From contig CAWJCU010000006.1 of NCBI GenBank assembly GCA_963841455.1, positions 5,458-69,457 of the forward strand: 64,000 bases of DNA. Reading direction: 5' to 3'. The position numbers were made by a program, and so were the translations under genes. Shown here piece by piece: positions 38,349 to 48,873 of the stretch (positions are counted from its first letter, which is position 1; every line of letters begins with the position of its first letter). The stretch comes from JAWVFM01 sp963841455. Lineage in GTDB: Bacteria > Actinomycetota > Thermoleophilia > Solirubrobacterales > 70-9. The notes beneath the pieces were generated by a model, which saw nothing but the letters and a program-made list of their open reading frames with translations, was not told where the DNA came from and searched no databases.

Positions 38349-38878
38349 GATCGCGACCTCGCCCGTTCGCGCCATCTCGATCAGCCCGTGGGGGCGGACC
38401 ATGCGCTCGAAGCTCGAGATCTTGTCCTGGGTGCCGGTGACCTCGATCGTCATCGTCTTGCGGGACACGTCGACGATGTTGGCGCGGAAGATCTCGGCGA
38501 ACTGCATGATCTCCGCGCGGCTCTCCACCGGAGCGGAGACCCGGAACAGCGCCATCTCCCGGGAGACCGTGCTGTCCGGGCTCCATGTCGCGGATCTTGA
38601 TCACGTTGACGAGCTTGTGAAGCTGCTTCGTCACCTGGTCGATCGGGTGGACCGCGCCGTCGACCGTGAGCGTCACGCGCGAGATCTCTGGGTCCTCGGT
38701 CGGGCCGACGGCGAGCGTGTCGATGTTGAACCCGCGCCGGCTGAAGAGCCCGGCGATGCGCGCGAGCACGCCCGGCTTGTTCTCGACGAGGAGCGAGAGG
38801 ACGTGCTTGCGGCCGGTCAGCCCGCGAGCTGACCTGAAGGTCCTCGAGCTTGACGAGCTCCGGGGTGCCGGCTTCCAT
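38320..38878 (-). CDS. ilvN: acetolactate synthase small (regulatory) subunit, frameshifted
   Basis: ACT-domain subunit that makes acetolactate synthase sensitive to valine. ATG at 38878, MEAGTPELVKLEDLQVSSRA, a longer N-terminus than usual; then, after a one-base shift near 38818, HVLSLLVENKPGVLARIAGL with FSRRGFNIDTLAVGPTED. A second shift near 38580 gives REMALFRVSAPVESRAEIMQ and IVDVSRKTMTIEVTGTQDK. The C-terminal end is uncertain. The ATG follows the ilvB stop by about six bases. Confidence 0.85.
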
Positions 38879-38884
38879 CAGTCC

Positions 38885-40566
<1,682 letters not shown>

Positions 40567-40586
40567 GAAGAAGGATTGTAGGGCCG

Positions 40587-40628
40587 AGACACAGAGTGCC
40601 TCGGCAGAGGCATGTGAGGCGAGCGGGA
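40587..40628 (+). repeat. possible degenerate copy (E) of the two-hairpin element
   Basis: GCCTCGGCAGAGGC, then ATGTGA, then GGCGAGCGGGAGCCCGCC and GCAA, in the tetR-ilvB gap. The layout and the GAGGCATGT spacer resemble copy A, but the stems differ. Weak case. Confidence 0.35.
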
Positions 40629-40658
40629 GCCCGCCGCAAATGGTGTACGGACGGCCCC

Positions 40659-41279
40659 TTAGCTGCTCAAGAGCAGGGCAAACAGGTCATTGAAGCGGGT
40701 GGCCATCGTCCGCTGGGGGTCGTCGCCCACGCCGCGAAGACGGTCGAGGAGGATGCCGTTGATGGCCGCGATCGCGATCGGGGCCCGGCGTTCCGGGTCG
40801 GGGGCGCCGACGGCCCGCAGAGACGATTCCGCGAGGCCCACGAATGCCTCGCGCCAGCGCTGGACGGCGGGGCGAAGCTCAGGGTTGCGGGCCGCCTCGA
40901 CGTAGATCTCGAACTGCGCCAGCCAGCGGCGCTCCGCCTCCTCCGGCTCGGGAATCAGGGCCTTCCCGAGCGCCGCGGCCACCTCCTCCTGTGACTTCGA
41001 GCCGGTCATGATCTCCGACGTGAGGTCCGAGAGGCGCTCGACCTCGGCGGCCGACAGCGACTCGAGTGCCTCGGCGAGGATCTCGTTCTTGGAGGCGAAG
41101 TAGTAGGTCGTCGCCGCGAGGGGCACCTTCGCCTCGCGGGCGACCGTGCGGTGCGTCACCGCGGGCAGGCCGCGCGAGGCGATGATGCGCAGGGCCGCGT
41201 CGATGATCGACCGCCGGCGCTCTGCGCGCTGCTCGGCGCGCGTCTTCGCACCACCCTTCGCCTTTGCTCTTGGGCTCAC
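40659..41279 (-). CDS. TetR-family transcriptional regulator
   Basis: 206 residues. The N-terminal HTH is typical (IIDAALRIIASRGLPAVTHR, TVAREAKVPLAATTYYFASK, residues about 25-70); the C-terminal half is a helical ligand domain of unknown specificity. GTG start at 41279 overlaps the stop of the sulfoquinovose synthase gene (GTGA), so the two are co-translated and it may control that gene or ilvB, which follows. Confidence 0.9.
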   Translation of the reverse strand: MSPRAKAKGGAKTRAEQRAERRRSIIDAALRIIASRGLPAVTHRTVAREAKVPLAATTYYFASKNEILAEALESLSAAEVERLSDLTSEIMTGSKSQEEVAAALGKALIPEPEEAERRWLAQFEIYVEAARNPELRPAVQRWREAFVGLAESSLRAVGAPDPERRAPIAIAAINGILLDRLRGVGDDPQRTMATRFNDLFALLLSS

Positions 41280-42478
41280 GAACCCGTCGGTTCACTCGTC
41301 GCCGGCGGCAGCTCCCCCTCGAGCTCGCCCGGCTTCCAGAGGGTGGTCGGCATGATCGCGCGCTCGATCACCCGGTCCGAGTAGCGGCCGATGATGCCCA
41401 GCATCGAGCGGACGAGCTCCTCGCCCAGGAGATGCGGTTGCAGGCCGAGGTCGTGAAGCTTCGTGTTGGCGGCGTTGTAGTAGTGGCGCTCGGCCTCGAT
41501 GCGAGGGTTCGGGTAGCGCTTTGTCTCCACCTCGATCCCTACCTCGGCCGCGGATCGCTCGACCAGCTCCGCCAGCTCGGCCACGGAGAACTGCTCGGTG
41601 AACTGGTTGAAGACCCGGTACTCGCCCAGCTCCGGCGGGTTCGCCACCGCGAGCTCGACGCACTGGAGCGTGTCACGGACGTTGAGGAAGCCACGTGTCT
41701 GGCCGCCCTCCCCGTACACGGTGAGCGGGTGGCCGATGACCGCCTGCACGCAGAAGCGGTTCAGGACGGTCCCGAAGTACTCGTCGTAGTCGAACCGCGT
41801 CACCAGCCGCTCGTCGGCCGCGGACTCCTCGGTCTCGATGCCATAGACGACGCCCTGGTTGAGGTCAGTCGAGCGCAGCCCCCAGATTCGGCAGGCGAAG
41901 TGGATGTTGTGCGAGTCGTGGACCTTCGAGAGGTGGTAGATCGAGCCAGGCATCTTCGGAAACGGCAGCGTGTCCTTGCGCCCCTTGTGCTCGATCTCGA
42001 TGAAACCCTCCTCGATGTCGATGTTGGGGGTGCCGTACTCGCCCATCGTCCCGAGCTTCACGAGATGGCAGTCGGGCACGAGGTCGCGAATCGAGTGCAG
42101 GAGGTTGAGCGTCCCGATGACGTTCGTCTGCTGGGTCTCGATCGCAGCTGCCCGCGAGCGCATCGAGAAGGGCGCCGAGGGCTGCTCGCCGTAGTGGACG
42201 ATCGCCTCGGGACGGGTGTCGGCGAGCACGCCGTCGAGGAACTCGGCGTCCTCGATCGACCCGACGAAGGCCTGGATCTCGTTGCCCGTGAGATCGCGCC
42301 AGGCGCTCACCCGGTCCTCGAGGGAGCCGATCGGGGTCAGGGAATCGGTGGAGCTCTGAAGATGCCAGCGGCGACGGGAGAAGTTGTCGACCACGGCGAC
42401 CTCGTGCCCGCGGGCCGAGAATCGCATCGCGGTCGGCCACCCCAGGTAACCGTCGCCACCCAGGATCAGGATGCGCAT
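41276..42478 (-). CDS. UDP-sulfoquinovose synthase (SQD1-like NAD-dependent epimerase/dehydratase)
   Basis: Extended SDR of 400 residues. It begins MRILILGGDGYLGWPTAMRF (NAD motif GGDGYLG) and has the long SQD1-type loop with VVDNFSRRRWH, HYGEQPSAPFSM, KLGTMGEYGTPNIDIEEGF, the YHLSK catalytic pair, and LNQGVVYGI with TRGFLNVRDTLQCVELA. In plants and bacteria SQD1 makes UDP-sulfoquinovose for the sulfolipid headgroup. No SqdX/SQD2 glycosyltransferase is adjacent, though a GT2 gene diverges from it. I infer the function from these motifs; related epimerases cannot be excluded. Confidence 0.85.
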   Translation of the reverse strand: MRILILGGDGYLGWPTAMRFSARGHEVAVVDNFSRRRWHLQSSTDSLTPIGSLEDRVSAWRDLTGNEIQAFVGSIEDAEFLDGVLADTRPEAIVHYGEQPSAPFSMRSRAAAIETQQTNVIGTLNLLHSIRDLVPDCHLVKLGTMGEYGTPNIDIEEGFIEIEHKGRKDTLPFPKMPGSIYHLSKVHDSHNIHFACRIWGLRSTDLNQGVVYGIETEESAADERLVTRFDYDEYFGTVLNRFCVQAVIGHPLTVYGEGGQTRGFLNVRDTLQCVELAVANPPELGEYRVFNQFTEQFSVAELAELVERSAAEVGIEVETKRYPNPRIEAERHYYNAANTKLHDLGLQPHLLGEELVRSMLGIIGRYSDRVIERAIMPTTLWKPGELEGELPPATSEPTGS

Positions 42479-42560
42479 CGCCGGGCGAGGGTAGCGGACC
42501 GGGGGGCGGGTTAAAGCTTTCCAGGTATGCGGTCGGGCCCCTTCCTTCCTGAAGCGCAAG

Positions 42561-43667
42561 GTGCGATTCGGGCCGGGGGGCGGCCCTATCCTCCGCCTGC
42601 CTTGGCCACCCTCGCGAGCATCTTCCCGCCGAGCTGACGGCGATCCGCGTCGCCGGCCTGGCCGTGGCCGTGGCCGTGTTCGCGTTCGCGATCTGCGCCG
42701 CCGCTCGCTGCGGAACGTCGACGTGCTGATCCTGCTCGCCGTCGCGCTCGGCCTCGCGATCGTCTCCGGTACGGAGGTCCTCGACGCGCTGCTCAGCGCG
42801 TTCTCCTTCAAGCGGCAGAACGGCACGCGCATCGTCGGGGTCGTGATCCTCGCCGTCGCCGTCCTGTTCTTCCTGGTACTGCGGGCGCTCTCGCAGGGGT
42901 CACGGATCAGCCGCGAGCTCTCCGCGCTGCTCGAGGGCCTCGCCTGGGAGGAGTTCCGAACCGCCGGTCATCCCGACCGCTTTCGCGATCGGGTCGGGGT
43001 CCTCGTTCCCGCCTATGACGAGGCGGAGAGCATCGGCGACGTCCTCGACGCCATCCCGGCCGAGGTGTGCGGGATCGAGACCGCGACGCTCGTGATCGAC
43101 GATGGCTCACGCGACGGGACGAGCGACGTGGCGCGCGCCCACGGTGCGGTGGTGGCGCGCCACGTGATCAACCGCGGCGGCGGCGCCGCGCTGCGCACGG
43201 GCTACCGCCTGCTCGCCGACTCGGGGGCATCCATCGTCGTCACTCTCGACGCCGACGGTCAGCACCTCCCCTCCGAGATGGGGCGCCTCGTGGAGCCGGT
43301 CGTCTCGGGCGAGGTCGCGGTGGCGCACGGCTCGCGCGTGCTCGGCGAGGCCGAGCCCAACCACCCGGCCCGTGAGGCGGGGATCGTGTTCTTCAACCGG
43401 CTCGTCTCCTTCATCACCCGGACGAAGGTGAGCGACTGCTCCAATGGCTACCGGGCCGTCCGCGCCGACGTGCTGCCCCAGCTGGTCCTCCGCCAAGAGC
43501 AGTTCCACACCTCCGAGTTCATGATCGAGGCGATCAAGCGCGGGATCCCCGCGAAGGAGGTGCCGGTGACCGTGGCCAGCCGAGCCCACGGCCACTCGAA
43601 GAAGCCGGCCGTCGTGCGCTACGGAGTGGGCTTCGCGAACGCGATCGTGCGCACCTGGCTCCGCTAG
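42561..43667 (+). CDS. membrane-anchored family 2 glycosyltransferase with DUF2304-like N-terminus, probably frameshifted
   Basis: From about 42960 the protein is a GT2/dolichol-phosphate-mannose-synthase-like enzyme: VGVLVPAYDEAESIGDVLDA, ATLVIDDGSRDGTSDVA, VVTLDADGQHLPSEM (DxD-type) and a C-terminal EFMIEAIKRGIPAKEVPV. Before it, 42710-42905 codes for two membrane segments (VDVLILLAVALGLAIVSGTE, IVGVVILAVAVLFFLVLRAL). A further hydrophobic stretch (IRVAGLAVAVAVFAFAIC, 42655-42708) is in another frame, so a shift near 42705 is likely and the true start is before about 42650. With it the region resembles DUF2304 fused to GT2. Without a shift a GTG at 42723 could serve. Confidence 0.8.
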   Translation: MRFGPGGGPILRLPWPPSRASSRRADGDPRRRPGRGRGRVRVRDLRRRSLRNVDVLILLAVALGLAIVSGTEVLDALLSAFSFKRQNGTRIVGVVILAVAVLFFLVLRALSQGSRISRELSALLEGLAWEEFRTAGHPDRFRDRVGVLVPAYDEAESIGDVLDAIPAEVCGIETATLVIDDGSRDGTSDVARAHGAVVARHVINRGGGAALRTGYRLLADSGASIVVTLDADGQHLPSEMGRLVEPVVSGEVAVAHGSRVLGEAEPNHPAREAGIVFFNRLVSFITRTKVSDCSNGYRAVRADVLPQLVLRQEQFHTSEFMIEAIKRGIPAKEVPVTVASRAHGHSKKPAVVRYGVGFANAIVRTWLR

Positions 43668-43682
43668 GAAGGCGTGATTTGA

Positions 43683-43728
43683 GGGGCTTTAGCCCCGAAA
43701 GCAGTGTGTAAGGGCGCCGCAGGCGCCC
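43683..43728 (+). repeat. two-hairpin intergenic element, copy C
   Basis: Hairpin 1 GGGGC-TTTA-GCCCC (43683-43696), spacer GAAAGCAGTGTGTAA, hairpin 2 GGGCGCC-GCA-GGCGCCC (43712-43728). It lies between convergent ends of the glycosyltransferase and the S53 peptidase, where it could also terminate transcription. Confidence 0.85.
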
Positions 43729-43733
43729 CCAAG

Positions 43734-45641
43734 TTATGGCGCCGAGAGCGCGTTGATGAACGCGCTCCCGCGCGGGCTGCCCATGCCGGTGACGTTGTCG
43801 TATCCGGCCGTCGTCCGAAGCGACGAGTCCATGTCGAGCGTGCGCAGGCTGAGCGTGGTGCCCTTCGACGCGTTGACCCCGTTCACGAAGTCGCGCCGCA
43901 CCGCCGCCAGGCGAGTCGGTGACGACAGGACGTCGCGGTAGGCGGCCGTGCCGTTGAGCGCGTAGAGCGCCGGGTTCGCGAACCCGTGGGCGAAGCCCGC
44001 CTGCTGGTCGGCGAGCGCCATCACGCCGGCGAACAGCGGCGAGGAGAGGCTCGTGCCGCCGTAGCGGGCCTCGGCGTACTTCACCTTCCCGTTCGGGAAG
44101 GTTTGGGTCTGGCCGACCGCGAGCCCCGTTGTCGGGTCCCCGTCCATCGAGATGTCGGGCACGACTCGCCCGTGGCCGCCGTAGCGATCCGAGAGCGAGG
44201 TCGGCACGACGCCGGCCTGGTAGGTCGGCTCGGTAAACAGCCGCGAGGTTCCGCCGCCACCGCCGTAGTAGAAGGCCCCGGGCTGGTGCGGCTTCCACGC
44301 GCCGTTCTTCGCGTCGGCGCGGAAGGTGCCCCAGCCGGTCTCGAAGCGGTAGTTGTTCGTCGGGCCGACGCCGAGGCTCGTGCCGCCGACCGCAGTCACG
44401 TACGGGCTCGAGGCCGGGAAGTCGGTGGTGATGTAGCCGAGGGTCGACTTCTCGTCGCCGCCGTCGCCGGAGGAGAAGTAGAGGCCGATCCCCTGGGCGA
44501 TCGCCTCCTGGTTGATCTGGAGCTGCGTGTTGATCTGCGAGACGCCCACGTTCTCGCCGAGGAACCCGTAGGAGTTGGTGACGATCGAAGCCGAGTGGTT
44601 GTCGACGATGGACGCGAGGGCGTCGTCGAGGCCCGGGCCGGAGTCGGTGGCGCCGAAGTAGTGGATCGTCGCTCCCGGCGCCATCGTGTGGACGGCGTCG
44701 AAGTCGAGCGTCTCCTCGCCGTACCAGCCCTGCTGGTTCTCGATCGAGCAGTGGCTCGTGCACGGCTTGAAGACGGTCTGCATCACCTTCGCGGGCGGCA
44801 GGCCGTGCTTCTGCGAGTAGGTCTGGATGTCCTCCTCGATCGTGGGCGAGGCGAACGCGTCGAGTATCGCCACGGTCTCGCCCGAGCCGTCGTTGCCGAG
44901 CGCGATGTTCGATCCGACGTCGTACGCGTCCTGCATCTGTGCGCCGGCGTAGCCGCAGACGATCCAGGGCTGCTGCTGGCCGTAGGCCCGTGGCTGGTTG
45001 ACCGTAAAGCGCTGCGCCCAGAACTTCGAGCACGGCTTCGCCTGCAGGAACACCGGCGGCGGCGGCGCCTTCTGCGCCAGGGGCCGCGCCAGGGCCTCGT
45101 TCAGGCCGTTGACCCCCACCACGCGGCCGGCCAGCGAGGCCGGCACCGAAACCGGCTTCGCCGCCTCGATCAAGGTGTGCCCGCCGATGCGGTAGGTGCG
45201 AAGGTCGGTGTTGAAGGCGCGCTCAGCCTGCGCGACGCTGCCCGTCGCGTGGACGAGCATCCGCGCCTTCGAGGTGCTTCCCACGCTGAACCCGCCCTGG
45301 CGAAGGAAGCGCTTGACGGCCGCGACGTCCGCGCCCGTCGGTGAGAACCGCTGACGGAACTGCAAAGGGCTCAGATAGTGGGCGTAGGCGGCGTTCGACG
45401 GGTCGGAGACCGCTGCGTCGAAGGCCTTGAGGCCGGCGGCGCGACGCCAGCCGAGTACGACCGAGAACCGAACCGCGCCGCGGGCCTCGCCGCGGTCGCG
45501 CTTGGCGGTCGCTGCCGGCGGGGTCGAGTCGACCACCTTGCGGGCTCGGGTGGCGGCCGCGCCGCTCGAGGTAATGATGCCCGCGCCGACGGCTACCGCC
45601 GCGAGGGTCGCCGCCATCGCCGTCGTCCTGGCCCGCCTCAA
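43734..45641 (-). CDS. S53 family serine-carboxyl peptidase (sedolisin/kumamolisin-like), secreted
   Basis: 635 residues, an extracellular acid protease. A signal peptide (MRRARTTAMAATLAAVAVGAG) is followed by the activation prodomain (about 60-185: VVLGWRRAAGLKAFDAAV, YAHYLSPLQFRQRFSPTGAD). The catalytic domain has Glu/Asp in YGEETLDFDAVHTMAPGA, the oxyanion Asp region SSGDGGDE and the nucleophile in YGGTSLSSPLFAG (Ser near residue 550, normally SGTS; here GGTS). Start: TTG at 45641 behind AGGAGG. The C-terminal calcium site (VLSSPTR, GYDNVTGMGSP) is present. Confidence 0.93.
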   Translation of the reverse strand: MRRARTTAMAATLAAVAVGAGIITSSGAAATRARKVVDSTPPAATAKRDRGEARGAVRFSVVLGWRRAAGLKAFDAAVSDPSNAAYAHYLSPLQFRQRFSPTGADVAAVKRFLRQGGFSVGSTSKARMLVHATGSVAQAERAFNTDLRTYRIGGHTLIEAAKPVSVPASLAGRVVGVNGLNEALARPLAQKAPPPPVFLQAKPCSKFWAQRFTVNQPRAYGQQQPWIVCGYAGAQMQDAYDVGSNIALGNDGSGETVAILDAFASPTIEEDIQTYSQKHGLPPAKVMQTVFKPCTSHCSIENQQGWYGEETLDFDAVHTMAPGATIHYFGATDSGPGLDDALASIVDNHSASIVTNSYGFLGENVGVSQINTQLQINQEAIAQGIGLYFSSGDGGDEKSTLGYITTDFPASSPYVTAVGGTSLGVGPTNNYRFETGWGTFRADAKNGAWKPHQPGAFYYGGGGGTSRLFTEPTYQAGVVPTSLSDRYGGHGRVVPDISMDGDPTTGLAVGQTQTFPNGKVKYAEARYGGTSLSSPLFAGVMALADQQAGFAHGFANPALYALNGTAAYRDVLSSPTRLAAVRRDFVNGVNASKGTTLSLRTLDMDSSLRTTAGYDNVTGMGSPRGSAFINALSAP

Positions 45642-45698
45642 GCTGAACCTCCTCGTCGGTACCCCTGCCGGGTTGAATGCCCGGCCAGCCGAGTTCTA

Positions 45699-45992
45699 TC
45701 ACCCGGTCCGCGTACCCGGATGCCGCACCTCGGACGGGTCGGGCAGGTAGAGGTCCTCGCCGCAGCGCCGGCAGACCTGGACGTAGAGCTTGTGCACGGC
45801 GCCGCACCGCGGACAGCGCCGTTCCGGCTCGGCCTGCTCGGGGCGCTGCAGGAACGCCGCGATCAGCCCGAACACGAGGACCACGCAGCCGATCAGGAAC
45901 CAGATGAAGAACGAGCTGCCCTTGGTGCGCCCGACGATCCCCGTCGCGAGCCCGAAGAAAAGAGCGATGATGACGTAGGCGCCACCGGCCAT
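45699..45992 (-). CDS. small membrane protein with zinc-ribbon tail
   Basis: 97 residues. Two membrane segments (AYVIIALFFGLATGIVG and SSFFIWFLIGCVVLVFGLIA) are followed by a CPRCG...CRRCG zinc ribbon (CxxC-12-CxxC spacing). Function unknown. It lies between ndh and the S53 peptidase on the same strand. Confidence 0.75.
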   Translation of the reverse strand: MAGGAYVIIALFFGLATGIVGRTKGSSFFIWFLIGCVVLVFGLIAAFLQRPEQAEPERRCPRCGAVHKLYVQVCRRCGEDLYLPDPSEVRHPGTRTG

Positions 45993-46013
45993 CCGACCAT
46001 TGTGGCGGCAGGC

Positions 46014-47333
46014 CTACGGCAGGGGCCTGTGTGAGCCGCCGTGCGCGTACTCCTCGGCCCGCAGCGGGCGCGGGTGGCCGATCGAGCCGACCTCGGCGAC
46101 GTCCCGCGCGAAGGGGAGGCCGACGGTCCAGTCGACCACCGCGCGGGCCTTCCGCGCGGCCCCGGGGATCTGGCTCATGTGGTAGGTCCGAGCCATCCAC
46201 CACGCGGGGAAGCCCGAGAAGGTGAACGGGCCGAGGCGCCCGACAGCCTTGTACCGCCCCAGGTTCACGAACGCGCCACGGTTGCGGTAGGTGAAGGGAC
46301 CGCCGGAGCCGATGCCGAGCTCGGCGGCGATGTTCCGCGCGGCAGTCTTGCCCTGGCGGATCGAGTGCTGCGCGGTCGGCGGGCAGGGCTTCGCGTACGC
46401 GGCCGACGGGTCAGGCACGGCCGCACCGTCGCCGATGGCCCAAACGCCGTCCATCCCCGCAACGCGAAGCTCGCGGTCCACCACCACGCGACCGCTCTCG
46501 TCGAGCGGGACGGCCAGCTCGCGAAGGCTCGGATGCGGCGCGACGCCCGTCGTCCACACCATCGTCCTCGTCGGGATGCGCTCGCCCGTCGAGAGCGTCA
46601 CGGCATCGGGCTCGAGCGAGTCGAGGCGGGTGCCGAGACGGACCTCGATGCCGCGGCCGCGAAGCTCGCGGACGGCGTAGTCAGCGAGCTTCGTGTCGAT
46701 CTCGGGGAGCACGTGATCGGCGGCCTCGACGAGGATCCAGCGCATCCCCTGAAGGCGGGCGCGCGGGTAGCGGTCCATCGCGTCGGCCGCGAAGTCCTGC
46801 AGCTCGGCCAGCGCCTCGAGGCCCGCGTAGCCCCCGCCCACGAAGACGTACGTGAGCTGCATCTGGCGACGCTCGGGGTCCTCGCTGGCGTTCGCCGCTT
46901 CGAGGGTCTCGATCACGTGGTTGCGAAGCCAGATCGCGTCGGCGAGGCTCTTGAAGCCGATCGCGTGCTCGAGGCCGGGGACGGGCAGGAGGCGCGAGAC
47001 CGAGCCAAGCGCGAGCAGGACCTGGTCGTAGCGCTGCTCCGTGACCTCTCCGGCGTGGTCGGTGATCTCCACGGTCCGCGCCGCCGGGTCGTGCGCGGTG
47101 ACGGCGCCAAGGCGGAGGTACGTGCGCTTGAGGATGTCGCGAAGCGGCGTGACGACGTGGCGCGGCTCGAGCGTGCCCGCCGCCGCCTCCGGCAGGAACG
47201 GCGTGTAGAGCAGGAAGTTGACGTCGTTGACGAGGACGAGGCGCGCCGATTGCTTGGGCAGCAGGCGCTCCAGGCGGCGTGCGGCGTGCGCTCCCCCGAA
47301 TCCTCCGCCGGCTATGACCACATCCCAAGCCAT
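46014..47333 (-). CDS. ndh: type II NADH:quinone oxidoreductase
   Basis: Single-subunit, non-proton-pumping NADH dehydrogenase passing electrons to menaquinone at the membrane. 439 residues; FAD motif VVIAGGGFGGAHAARRL at the N-terminus and NADH motif TYVFVGGGYAGLEALAEL near residue 165; VWAIGDGAAVPDP near 295 binds FAD. The C-terminus (FPAWWMARTYHMSQIPG) is the amphipathic membrane-binding region. ATG at 47333. A palindrome 17-37 bases upstream suggests repressor control. Confidence 0.93.
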   Translation of the reverse strand: MAWDVVIAGGGFGGAHAARRLERLLPKQSARLVLVNDVNFLLYTPFLPEAAAGTLEPRHVVTPLRDILKRTYLRLGAVTAHDPAARTVEITDHAGEVTEQRYDQVLLALGSVSRLLPVPGLEHAIGFKSLADAIWLRNHVIETLEAANASEDPERRQMQLTYVFVGGGYAGLEALAELQDFAADAMDRYPRARLQGMRWILVEAADHVLPEIDTKLADYAVRELRGRGIEVRLGTRLDSLEPDAVTLSTGERIPTRTMVWTTGVAPHPSLRELAVPLDESGRVVVDRELRVAGMDGVWAIGDGAAVPDPSAAYAKPCPPTAQHSIRQGKTAARNIAAELGIGSGGPFTYRNRGAFVNLGRYKAVGRLGPFTFSGFPAWWMARTYHMSQIPGAARKARAVVDWTVGLPFARDVAEVGSIGHPRPLRAEEYAHGGSHRPLP

Positions 47334-47349
47334 GCGCCTACGGTAGCAC

Positions 47350-47370
47350 CTTGTAACAACCTGTTACAAG
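47350..47370. promoter_or_regulatory. palindromic operator candidate upstream of ndh
   Basis: Perfect inverted repeat, arms CTTGTAACA and TGTTACAAG around ACC. AT-rich in a GC-rich background and close to the ndh ATG. It resembles the redox repressor Rex site (TTGTGA...TCACAA) but has A/T in place of G/C at one position in each arm, and is one base longer. Rex controls ndh in Streptomyces and Staphylococcus, so this is a reasonable but unproved guess. Confidence 0.6.
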
Positions 47371-47433
47371 CCGACAAAGCCGTGAACGTCCCGGAGTGCC
47401 GTGTATACCCCCCAGCGAGGGACGTTCGGCGGC

Positions 47434-48873
47434 TTAGAGGCCCAGCTTTTCGCGGATGAGGCGCGTGACCTCGTCGCCGTCGGCCCGTCCCTTCGCCCCG
47501 CGCATCACGGCTCCCACGATCGGGCCGATCGCCCGTTCGTTGCCGGCGCGGACCTTCTTGGCCGCCTCCTGATTGGCGGCGATGGCCGCGTCGATGATCG
47601 GCTCGAGCTCCGCCGTGCCGGAGGCGCCCAGCAGGCCGTCGCGTTCGGCGATGGCAGCCGGATCGCCCCCCTCGCCGACCATCGCGGCGAGGACCTGCCT
47701 CGCGCTGCCCGAGGTGAGCTCCCCCCCAGCCCGCATCGCGACGAGCTTCCCCAGCGCCTCCGGCTCGACCTTCGAGTCGGCCGGAGCAACGTCCCCGCCG
47801 GCCTCTCGCAGGCGCGCCACGAGCTCGCCCGTCACCCAGCTCGCCACCGAAGGCGCCGGCGCGTCGCCGGCCGCCGGCAGGGCGGCCTCGAAGTAGGCGC
47901 CCAACTCCGAGTCGAACGCGAGCTGGTTCGCGGCCGCCTCGGCGAGCCCGAGGTCGCTCGCGTACCGCTCGCGTCGCGCGGACGGAGGCTCGGGCAGGTC
48001 CGCGCGGATCCCCTCGATCGTCTCTGAGCTCGGCGCCAGCGGCACGAGGTCGGGCTCCGGGAAGTAGCGGTAGTCGTGGGCGTACTCCTTCGAGCGGAGA
48101 GGCGTGAGCGAGCCGTCGCTCGGGTCGAAGTGCAGCGTCTCCTGCTCGACCACGCCCCCACCCTCGAGTATCGAGGCCTGACGCGCGAGCTCGGCCTCGA
48201 TGCCGCGCTCGAGGAAGCGGAAGCTGTTCATGTTCTTGAGCTCGGTCTTGGTGCCGAGCTCCTCCGACCCGGCGGGGCGCAGCGAGACGTTCGCGTCGAC
48301 GCGGAGGCTCCCCTCCTCCATGTTCACATCGGACGCGCCGATGCCCTTGACCGTCGCCCGCAGGAGCTGGGCCCACTCGCGAGCCTCGGCCGCGCCGCGG
48401 ATGTCCGGCTCGGTGACGATCTCCACCAGCGGGGTCCCGGCGCGGTTGAAGTCGACCAGCGAGGAGCCGGATCCGTGGATGCGCCCCGACTCCGAGGCAT
48501 GCACGAGCTTCGCCGCGTCCTCCTCGAGATGGACGCGATGTATCCGCACGTCCGCCAGCCGGCCGCCGCTCGCGAGCGGAATCTCGTACTGGCTGATCTG
48601 ATAGCCCTTCGGGTTGTCAGGATAGAAGTAGTTCTTGCGGTGGAAGATCGACCGCGGGGCGATCTCGCAGCCGAGCGCGAGGCCGATCTCGATCCCGTAC
48701 CGAACCGCGCGCTCGTTGGTCACGGGCAGCACGCCCGGATGGCCGAGGCAGATCGGGCAGGTGTGGATGTTGGGCTCGTCGCCGAAGGCGAGCGCGCAGC
48801 CGCAGAACATCTTCGTGCGGGTGGCGAGCTGGACGTGGATCTCGAGGCCGATGACGGCTTCCCAGTCAGCCAT
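47434..48873 (-). CDS. gatB: aspartyl/glutamyl-tRNA amidotransferase subunit B
   Basis: Kinase/amidation subunit of GatCAB, which turns Glu-tRNA-Gln and Asp-tRNA-Asn into the amidated forms. 479 residues: EAVIGLEIHVQLATRTKMFC at the start, zinc/nucleotide-site residues in HTCPICLGHPG, RKNYFYPDNPKGYQISQYE, VDFNRAGTPLVEIVTEPD, and the helical tail and YqeY-like domain from about 300. ATG at 48873 overlaps the gatA 3' end by 8 bases. Confidence 0.97.
   Translation of the reverse strand: MADWEAVIGLEIHVQLATRTKMFCGCALAFGDEPNIHTCPICLGHPGVLPVTNERAVRYGIEIGLALGCEIAPRSIFHRKNYFYPDNPKGYQISQYEIPLASGGRLADVRIHRVHLEEDAAKLVHASESGRIHGSGSSLVDFNRAGTPLVEIVTEPDIRGAAEAREWAQLLRATVKGIGASDVNMEEGSLRVDANVSLRPAGSEELGTKTELKNMNSFRFLERGIEAELARQASILEGGGVVEQETLHFDPSDGSLTPLRSKEYAHDYRYFPEPDLVPLAPSSETIEGIRADLPEPPSARRERYASDLGLAEAAANQLAFDSELGAYFEAALPAAGDAPAPSVASWVTGELVARLREAGGDVAPADSKVEPEALGKLVAMRAGGELTSGSARQVLAAMVGEGGDPAAIAERDGLLGASGTAELEPIIDAAIAANQEAAKKVRAGNERAIGPIVGAVMRGAKGRADGDEVTRLIREKLGL

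Noticed and set aside
40567..40658. A branched-chain leader peptide before ilvB
   Set aside because: Short frames here lack runs of Leu, Ile or Val codons; only a possible degenerate hairpin element is seen.
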